A stretch of 10,717 bases of DNA from an uncultured Bacilli bacterium (GTDB lineage Bacteria > Bacillota_I > Bacilli_A > RF39 > UBA660), in contig CAQRXS010000038.1 of assembly GCA_948874605.1 (NCBI GenBank), positions 1 to 10,717 on the forward strand, read 5' to 3'. The notes under the pieces were generated by a model, which searched no databases, was not told where the DNA came from, and saw only the letters and a program-made list of their open reading frames with translations. Of the stretch, positions 6,181 through 10,717 are shown piece after piece (the first letter of the stretch is position 1; each line of letters begins with the position of its first letter). A program made the position numbers and the translations under genes.

Positions 6181-8055
6181 CTACTTATGGCATGACCTAT
6201 CTTTAAGATTTCCATCTACATTATACATTTCTTGCAGCATTGGATATTCGTTAATAATTTGCGACTTTAATTTTATTAGTCTTTCAAATATGATATCGTA
6301 TGATACCGCATCACTAGCCCCAAATGCCTTTTTGTTTTGCTCAAATTTTTCTTTTTCCTTCGCCATGTGTTCTATATAATATTTTTTAGCTGGTTCGATT
6401 ACTTCAGGACACACATCAATTATAATCTTCATAAACAAATCAAGGCCTTTTTTCCTAGCATCTTGTTCTATATTTATATCTAAATAATTGTTAGTATAAT
6501 ATTCTGGATAATTGCTCAATATAAGTTCTTCTTTAATAAAATCTAATGTATCTTTATCATAATTGCTCTCATTCTCCATTTTTTGATATTGGAGCATATG
6601 CGTACATTCATGACAAATTGTATTTAAAAAGTCAAACATTAATTTACGACGTGTTTCAATATTTGTGGATGTTAATAATTCTTTTATAGTACAAAAATCA
6701 TATTTTATATTTTTGGCTTCATTATCATATGAGCCAGTGTCCCTATTGCTCATATAGAAATAAACAGGATAATCAGGAATGCCTGTAATATATCTAGTAA
6801 ATGCTGTAGCTATGGATATTAATCGATATACATTTAATTTCTTATTATGTACTAGATAATCTCTTAAATAGTTTTTGGACTTTTCCAGATTTATATCTTC
6901 TAGCATGTTTAAATGATATTTACTCACAAGAGAATCGAAGTTGCTTTTCAAGCTGTCTGGAATAATATTATGATCTTTTTGATAGTATTTATATAAATTT
7001 AATAGAAATGTCACATTATGTTTATATAATTTGTTATTTATGATATATTCTATATAATCTTTATCTAATAAATCAATACTGGAATTTAGGCTGTATTGAA
7101 ATAGTAAATTAATTTCGGCCTTCATGAAACAGTGGTTAAAATAATGGCTATTTGGATGCTTTATATAATATTTGGTAAATAATAATGCTGTAGTTTCATC
7201 AGATAAATCTTTTGATGAAAACTCTTTAAATAATTCTAACTTGCTATATTGATTTATCTCTAAACTATCGATTAATGAAATAATGTTATCAATATTATTA
7301 TCACAAACAGCTAGTAATATTTCTATATCTAATGTATCTATCACTACATATAACAATTTTAAATCTTTTATTTTTCCGGATAATATGGCTTTTAATAATT
7401 TATTATCTTTGATATTTGTATTTATACTAAAATCTCTAACTTTTAAATATTTATCAATATACTGATATATAAAATCTCTAACCGTGGGGGTTATTTCAAT
7501 TTTTCCATCAATAAGTTTATTTATAAAATCGTTATTTTCAAGATACCATAATATAATTTTAATATTATCTATATTTAACTCAAAGTATCCTTTATATAAT
7601 AACTGTATAAAAGCCACGATAAAAAATCTATCAATATCTAAATCAAAAATACGTTTCACATCACTTTTATCTATATCATTTAATTTACTTATGTATTCAT
7701 CTTTAAATAAGTTTCTTAACTGATAGCATTCACTACCTAATTCCACTAAAGCACTTAATACTTCTTCATTCGTTTCTTTATCCTTAAGATATAAATCATT
7801 ACATCTTCGTCCTATTAAATCGATATAATAAGATATCATAGTCGAGCGAAAATAAGGGTCTAATTCTTCTTCTTCATAAATGAGTAAAAATTTAACTATG
7901 CTAAATATTTTGTTTAACATAAATGCCCTTTGATATTTTATTAAATAGTGGTTATCATAAAATTGTTTAAAAAGTTCTAAATTTGTTATTAATGTTGTTT
8001 TCGAATAATTATTATTTATTAAGTCGTATAATTTATTAATTAAAGTAATTTCCAT
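6181..8055 (-). CDS. Uncharacterised protein with C-terminal HExxH zinc-metallopeptidase motif
   Basis: A 624-residue protein that I do not recognise as a named family. The C-terminal third has HECTH at 482-486 inside FLNTICHECTHMLQYQKM, matching the HExxH zinc motif. Glu530 in DINIEQDARKKG, 44 residues later, is a plausible third ligand (gluzincin-like). The segment before it (VYFYMSNRDTGSYDNEAKNI, ~430-455) looks like the edge strands of a metallopeptidase fold. Residues ~1-400 are almost entirely predicted helix, rich in Leu/Ile/Asn/Lys/Asp, with short repeated-looking helical units but no exact repeat. No signal peptide or membrane segment, so probably cytoplasmic. ATG 8055 has AAGGAG six bases upstream and its own promoter. 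The gene is AT-rich with many ATA and TTA codons. It could be a regulated protease, a host- or phage-response protein, or a proteolytically dead scaffold. Confidence 0.7.
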   Translation of the reverse strand: MEITLINKLYDLINNNYSKTTLITNLELFKQFYDNHYLIKYQRAFMLNKIFSIVKFLLIYEEEELDPYFRSTMISYYIDLIGRRCNDLYLKDKETNEEVLSALVELGSECYQLRNLFKDEYISKLNDIDKSDVKRIFDLDIDRFFIVAFIQLLYKGYFELNIDNIKIILWYLENNDFINKLIDGKIEITPTVRDFIYQYIDKYLKVRDFSINTNIKDNKLLKAILSGKIKDLKLLYVVIDTLDIEILLAVCDNNIDNIISLIDSLEINQYSKLELFKEFSSKDLSDETTALLFTKYYIKHPNSHYFNHCFMKAEINLLFQYSLNSSIDLLDKDYIEYIINNKLYKHNVTFLLNLYKYYQKDHNIIPDSLKSNFDSLVSKYHLNMLEDINLEKSKNYLRDYLVHNKKLNVYRLISIATAFTRYITGIPDYPVYFYMSNRDTGSYDNEAKNIKYDFCTIKELLTSTNIETRRKLMFDFLNTICHECTHMLQYQKMENESNYDKDTLDFIKEELILSNYPEYYTNNYLDINIEQDARKKGLDLFMKIIIDVCPEVIEPAKKYYIEHMAKEKEKFEQNKKAFGASDAVSYDIIFERLIKLKSQIINEYPMLQEMYNVDGNLKDRSCHK

Positions 8056-8073
8056 ACGCTACTCCTTATGCTA

Positions 8074-8102
8074 ATTATAACAACTTTTTTTAAATTTGTC
8101 CC
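8074..8102 (-). promoter_or_regulatory. Promoter of the 624-residue HExxH gene
   Basis: The minus strand has GGGACA (8102-8097, 4 of 6 bases of the -35), a 17-base spacer and a perfect TATAAT (8079-8074) preceded by TGT (extended -10). The start would be near 8067, a leader of about 12 bases with AAGGAG. Confidence 0.7.
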
Positions 8103-8151
8103 CAATATTCAGATTTTTCTAATCAATTTAGAGTGAACATTTTTATAACAA

Positions 8152-8745
8152 TTACATTTTTAATTTTTTCTCGTATATAAACCCTTTTTCATTTTTTATA
8201 TTTCCGCATTTATCAGGTTCTCCATTAGGAATAACTTTCTCATAAACTTTTATACATTCTAAAACTTCATAAAATTTATAGTTACATGATTCATCACTTA
8301 ATATTTGAATATTTTTCATACCATCCTTGTATGCCATATTAAATATTTTATTTAAAAGTTTTTTACCCAATTGTTTACCTCTGTACTGTTTATCTACAAT
8401 TAAAATTTTTACTTCACCATCAAAATAATTTTCTAATTCTTTAGGTAAATAATCATAATCGTCATCATATTTATAAATTGCATTTTTATCTTTTACAAGA
8501 AAACTATGAATCAATACCCATTTTAGTAATCCATACATTTTCTTTCTAATAGTATGTTTTTTTGAATTCCATTTCGTATATCCGCATACACCAACTATGG
8601 TATCATTTATTTTTTCAGTAATTACTTCTTCTGCTTCGCTTAATATTTCAAACCAATATATCCATGCACATGTCTTTCCCTTTGCTTTCGAAGCAGTCTT
8701 GCCTAAATACCATTCTTTATATAAAATATCTACAATTTTTGAAAG
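8152..8745 (-). pseudogene. GNAT family N-acetyltransferase lacking its start
   Basis: The frame is open from a TAA at 8748-8746 down to the stop at 8152, about 198 codons. It reads SKIVDILYKEWYLGKTASKA near the top, then AWIYWFEILSEAEEV and DTIVGVCGYTKW (about 190 bases above the ATG at 8538). Next comes motif A-like VKILIVDKQYRGKQLGKKLL, with the V-x-x-x-x-R/Q-G-x-G/K acetyl-CoA loop as YRGKQLG, then NIQILSDESCNYKFYEVLEC. GNAT enzymes transfer acetyl from acetyl-CoA. No ATG, GTG or TTG occurs in frame before 8538, and ATG 8538 would discard much of the N-terminal fold. The usual first ~10 residues before the IVDIL helix are absent, and foreign-looking sequence begins exactly there. I infer a 5' truncation by rearrangement. 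A 128-residue product from 8538 is possible but probably inactive. Confidence 0.7.
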
Positions 8746-8850
8746 TTAGTCCCACCACAAGTACATACTCAAGTGAGACTAAAATAAACCGAACTCCTAA
8801 GCGTTCAGATGTATACTTTATAATGTCCTTCAGGAGGACGTACAACAACT
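8746..8850 (-). mobile_element. Hairpin-rich segment, possible right-end remnant of an IS200/IS605-type element
   Basis: Three potential hairpins occur in about 100 bases. (1) 8748-8780: outer arms AGTCCCAC/GTGAGACT (7 of 8 pairs) with inner AGTA/TACT. (2) About 8789-8808: CTGAAC/GTTCGG on the minus strand. (3) 8825-8839: GTCCT/AGGAC. The minus strand also encodes a short tail, VLGVVVRPPEGHYKVYI, ending in TGA at 8807-8805, that could be the C-terminus of a deleted protein. Subterminal hairpins after a transposon-gene 3' end suit the right end of an IS605/TnpB element, and the segment sits exactly where the GNAT gene is broken. No TnpA or TnpB body is present, so the identification is tentative. 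Confidence 0.35.
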
Positions 8851-8929
8851 CCTAAAACAAAATAAATAGTCAGTAATAATTCATTAATTGGCTATAATTA
8901 GATATTAGATAAAATTAATTTTCAATTTT

Positions 8930-10207
8930 TTAAGATAATTTTTTGAAATATCCAACAATATCATTGATATTTATAGATTCAATAAAATTATTTTTAGTAT
9001 TTTCTATTTCTATTTTTTCACCATCAAATTTATCACCAATTACTATAATATATGGAGTCCCTAAAGTATAAACATCTCTAATTTTATTTCCAATAGAGTA
9101 TTCAGTTCTGTCATCAAGAATTACGTTAATTCCATTTTTTTGCAAATTTTCATATAATTCTAATGCTATCTTTTCTTTATCGGCTTTATAAATTATTTCG
9201 ACTTTATATGGTGCTATATTAAAAGGCAATGAAATACCTTTTATTTTATCATTTTCAACCAAAACATTATTTTCTATTATAGTTGCAATTATTCTACCTA
9301 ATCCAATTCCATAACATCCCATATAATAGGGTTTATCTTTTCCATGTTCATCTTTAAAATATAGTTTCATCTCATCAGAATATTTAGTACCTAATAAAAA
9401 GTTATTTCCTAATTCTATCGAATTATATTCTTTCATTAAATCTAAATCACTATTATTTAAATGGTTTATAAATTCATCTTTATCTTCAAATTTTAATACC
9501 TCTTTGTTTATACCTATATTATTTTTTTCATCATATAAAATTAAATCTTCACCTAATTTTGTTATTGCTTGAAATTCCTCTGATACTTTTCCTCCCATTG
9601 TTCCACCATCACTAACAACAGGAATTATATTTATTCCAATTCTATTGAAAATATTTAAATAAACATCATGCATTTTGTTAAAAGTTATTTTCATATTTTC
9701 TTCTGTTGTATCAAAAGAATATGCATCCATCATTACAAAAGTTCTAGGTCTAAATAAATATCCTCTTGTTCTAATTTCTTTTCTAAATTTTTCACCAATT
9801 TGATAGTAAATTGCAGGTAAATTTTTATATGAACTTAAACGATTAGATCCAAATAAAGTTGCACATTCTTCTGCAGTTGGTGCCAATCCATATTCTCCTA
9901 AATTATTATTCAATGTAAACATAGTATCATTTTCTTTAGTATAAATATCCCATCTTTTAGATTGCTCCCATATTTTTTTAGGTTGAAGTTTTGGAAATTC
10001 AACTTGAATACAATCAGCTTTGTCAAGTTCCTCAATAATAATATTCTCTATATTTCTTTCAATTTTACTCCAAATATTTCCATATCCATATATTCCACTT
10101 TCAAATTGATAGAGTTCTCCCAATTTCATTAAAATATCTTGTCCAGAATAATTAATATCAACATTTTCAAAATTAATTTTTTTAATATTTAATTTACTTA
10201 ATTTCAT
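8930..10207 (-). CDS. proS: Prolyl-tRNA synthetase, short form without full editing domain
   Basis: A 425-residue class II synthetase. Motif 1 is VEFPKLQPKKIWEQSKRW (69-86); the TxE motif is GLAPTAEE (107-114); motif 2 is KFRKEIRTRGYLFRPRTF followed by VMMDAYSFD (140-166); the GGTMGGKVSEEF block (201-212) corresponds to bacterial SGAIGGSxSHEF; motif 3 is YYMGCYGIGLGRI. The C-terminal anticodon-binding domain has DDRTEYSIGNKIRD and GTPYIIVIGD. It charges tRNA-Pro with proline. Typical bacterial ProRS is ~570 residues with a ~180-residue INS editing domain between motifs 2 and 3; here only ~80 residues separate the SEEF block from motif 3, so editing of Ala-tRNA-Pro should be lost. ATG 10207 follows AAAGGATGA by about ten bases. 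Regulated by an upstream proline T-box. It may be a second ProRS beside a standard one elsewhere. Confidence 0.88.
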   Translation of the reverse strand: MKLSKLNIKKINFENVDINYSGQDILMKLGELYQFESGIYGYGNIWSKIERNIENIIIEELDKADCIQVEFPKLQPKKIWEQSKRWDIYTKENDTMFTLNNNLGEYGLAPTAEECATLFGSNRLSSYKNLPAIYYQIGEKFRKEIRTRGYLFRPRTFVMMDAYSFDTTEENMKITFNKMHDVYLNIFNRIGINIIPVVSDGGTMGGKVSEEFQAITKLGEDLILYDEKNNIGINKEVLKFEDKDEFINHLNNSDLDLMKEYNSIELGNNFLLGTKYSDEMKLYFKDEHGKDKPYYMGCYGIGLGRIIATIIENNVLVENDKIKGISLPFNIAPYKVEIIYKADKEKIALELYENLQKNGINVILDDRTEYSIGNKIRDVYTLGTPYIIVIGDKFDGEKIEIENTKNNFIESININDIVGYFKKLS

Positions 10208-10210
10208 TTT

Positions 10211-10261
10211 TTACTCATCCTTTCTTATCAATTCTTTATATTTTTTCGGTCGTTTATACAT
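10211..10261 (-). CDS. 16-codon ORF between the T-box terminator and proS
   Basis: Reads MYKRPKKYKELIRKDE then TAA. It has a strong GGAGG (10273-10269) seven bases before its ATG, better than the site of proS itself. The site starts immediately after the T-tract of the T-box terminator. The stop lies three bases before the proS ATG, and the proS ribosome site is inside its last codons, so its translation may couple to proS. The peptide is basic and matches nothing I recognise. It may be a leader peptide, or the leftover start of a gene originally behind this T-box. Confidence 0.45.
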   Translation of the reverse strand: MYKRPKKYKELIRKDE

Positions 10262-10268
10262 TTTAATT

Positions 10269-10273
10269 CCTCC
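10269..10273 (-). promoter_or_regulatory. Ribosome-binding site of the 16-codon ORF
   Basis: GGAGG on the minus strand, seven bases before the ATG at 10261 and directly adjacent to the terminator T-tract. Confidence 0.6.
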
Positions 10274-10321
10274 AAAAATAAAAGGATAGCACAAAGGAGT
10301 CAATTTATGACGGTGCCATCC
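10274..10321 (-). terminator. T-box-controlled terminator
   Basis: On the minus strand GGATGGCAC (10321-10313) pairs with GTGCTATCC (10292-10284), nine pairs with one G-U. An inner GTCA/TGAC stem caps it, and the T-rich tract TTTTATTTTT follows. It is mutually exclusive with the antiterminator, which uses AGAGGA and TCCTTT as its outer helix. Confidence 0.9.
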
Positions 10322-10473
10322 TCTAATTAACTTAATTTTGATAACGGTAATTACCGAAAGTGTTTACACTTCACTCTGAAGGTAGGAATTAATTAGCCAC
10401 ATAACTTATTTTCACTAACCATAAGCTCTCTGATATGTTCAAACTAAAAAATATTCCTTCGTCTTTGATTTAT
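10274..10473 (-). promoter_or_regulatory. T-box riboswitch, proline specifier
   Basis: Complete tRNA-sensing leader for proS. Stem I base GAAGG/CCTTC encloses the specifier loop, and CCT followed by A lies directly 5' of CCTTC, the canonical specifier position; CCU is a proline codon, agreeing with the gene. The distal part shows AGAGAGC and GGTTAGTGAAAA, the conserved stem I AGAGA and GGUUGGUG-type motifs. The antiterminator is textbook: AGAGGA, a seven-base bulge TGGCACC, GTCA-loop-TGAC, then TCCTTT. Uncharged tRNA-Pro should stabilise the antiterminator and turn on proS when charged proline is short. One oddity: the bulge UGGN has N = C, which would pair with a G73 discriminator, whereas bacterial tRNA-Pro usually has A73. 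Confidence 0.93.
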
Positions 10474-10479
10474 GAATTA

Positions 10480-10508
10480 AGTATAGCACATTTTAATAAA
10501 AATGCCAA
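10480..10508 (-). promoter_or_regulatory. Promoter of the T-box/proS transcript
   Basis: The minus strand has TTGGCA (10508-10503, 5 of 6), a 17-base spacer and TATACT (10485-10480), with TGC just upstream (extended -10). Start near 10473, just before stem I. Confidence 0.8.
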
Positions 10509-10540
10509 TATACTTCAGCTGTTTTTATTAACCCACACAC

Positions 10541-10590
10541 ATTGATTATGTCAATGTGCAAGTGTGTTTATTAAATTGACATAATTCAAT
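10541..10590. repeat. Two similar ATTGA...TCAAT dyads in the divergent intergenic region
   Basis: Dyad 1, 10541-10555, is ATTGA-N5-TCAAT inside a perfect 8-bp hairpin (CACATTGA/TCAATGTG). Dyad 2, 10575-10590, is ATTGA-N6-TCAAT. The two also form an 11-bp perfect inverted repeat with each other (10545-10555 and 10575-10585). Their centres are about 34 bases apart, roughly three helical turns, between the proS promoter and the plus-strand promoter. They look like paired operators; the regulator is unknown. Confidence 0.45.
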
Positions 10591-10599
10591 ATAAAATAA

Positions 10600-10628
10600 T
10601 TGCGCCGTAAACAAATGTTTGCTATAAT
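10600..10628 (+). promoter_or_regulatory. Promoter of the right-edge plus-strand gene
   Basis: TTGCGC (10600-10605, only TTG matches), a 17-base spacer and a perfect TATAAT (10623-10628) preceded by TGC (extended -10). Start near 10635, giving a ~57-base leader before the ATG at 10692. Confidence 0.7.
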
Positions 10629-10691
10629 TGTTATAGGAACATTTAATAAGTTGGGTGGAGCCGAACTTCATAAAAGAAGGGAGGCGATACA

Positions 10692-10717
10692 ATGAACAAG
10701 AAAGATTTTTTAATCTT
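10692..10717 (+). CDS. Start of an unidentified gene (runs off right edge)
   Basis: ATG at 10692 after AAGGGAGG, with a 17-bp-spaced extended -10 promoter upstream. Only eight codons are visible (MNKKDFLI), too few to identify. The leader (10635-10691) can fold into a hairpin, GCC-N3-CTTC-loop-GAAG-N3-GGC, that places the ribosome site on its 3' arm, so translation may be modulated. Divergent from proS. Confidence 0.6.

Noticed and set aside
7283..7723. Two plus-strand hydrophobic frames that could pass for small membrane proteins
   Set aside because: Both are antisense to the continuous 624-codon gene and lack ribosome sites.
8664..8855. Plus-strand 63-codon frame spanning the GNAT break
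   Set aside because: It crosses the junction of two unrelated segments, has no ribosome site, and half of it is antisense to a clear GNAT coding frame.
8856..8929. AT-rich stretch after proS as a terminator (AAAATTAATTTT palindrome)
   Set aside because: Pure AT palindrome with no GC in the stem and no distinct T-tract; not convincing.
10538..10558. Perfect hairpin CACATTGA/TCAATGTG as a possible terminator
   Set aside because: No T-run follows on either strand and it lies between two divergent promoters; an operator-like dyad is a better reading.
10576..10581. TTGACA as a -35 element for the right-edge gene
   Set aside because: No acceptable -10 lies 16-18 bases downstream; the TATAAT at 10623 pairs with 10600-10605 instead.
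10653..10663. GGGTGGAGCCG, similar to the T-box consensus GGGTGGNACCG, before the right-edge gene
   Set aside because: No stem I, specifier loop or terminator is present upstream, and a good promoter lies only ~25 bases before it, so a second T-box is not possible here.

Overview
This AT-rich window comes from a low-GC Gram-positive bacterium, most likely a spore-forming or spore-derived member of the Bacilli. The evidence is a full-length CotE-like outer spore-coat protein, a paired YmfF/YmfH-type M16 peptidase operon, GGAGG/AGGTGA ribosome-binding sites, and a textbook T-box riboswitch. The species cannot be named from the sequence. Nearly all genes lie on the minus strand. The plus-strand exceptions are a HIT-family gene and the first codons of a gene at the right edge.

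Left part (1-5000), conserved core genes. The 5' end of rpsP (ribosomal protein S16) enters from the left edge behind a strong promoter. Next is cotE, with a candidate mother-cell sigma (SigE/SigK-like) -10 element and its own terminator. A divergent HIT nucleotide-binding protein follows and ends in a hairpin terminator. That hairpin overlaps the 3' end of the convergent operon dGTPase-like HD hydrolase -> YmfF-like M16 protein -> YmfH-like M16 protein. The two M16 genes overlap by 14 nt; only the second carries HxxEH.

Middle (5000-8150). A Nudix hydrolase and a DUF218/YdcF-like protein overlap and form a two-gene unit. Upstream is a separately promoted 624-residue protein of unknown function with a C-terminal HECTH zinc-metallopeptidase signature and a helical, Asn/Lys/Ile-rich N-terminal two-thirds.

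Right part (8150-10717), with signs of rearrangement. A GNAT acetyltransferase reading frame has lost its start. It abuts a hairpin-rich segment that looks like the end of a mobile element, possibly IS200/IS605-type, though this is not proven. Next is a short prolyl-tRNA synthetase lacking most of the usual editing insertion. It is controlled by a complete T-box leader with a proline (CCU) specifier, and a 16-codon ORF lies between the terminator and the synthetase. A divergent intergenic region with two similar dyads separates this unit from a plus-strand gene that runs off the right edge.

Seven sigma-A-like promoters could be read. All have a TGn extended -10, and several give very short leaders in which an AGGTGA-type ribosome site sits close to the predicted transcript start.
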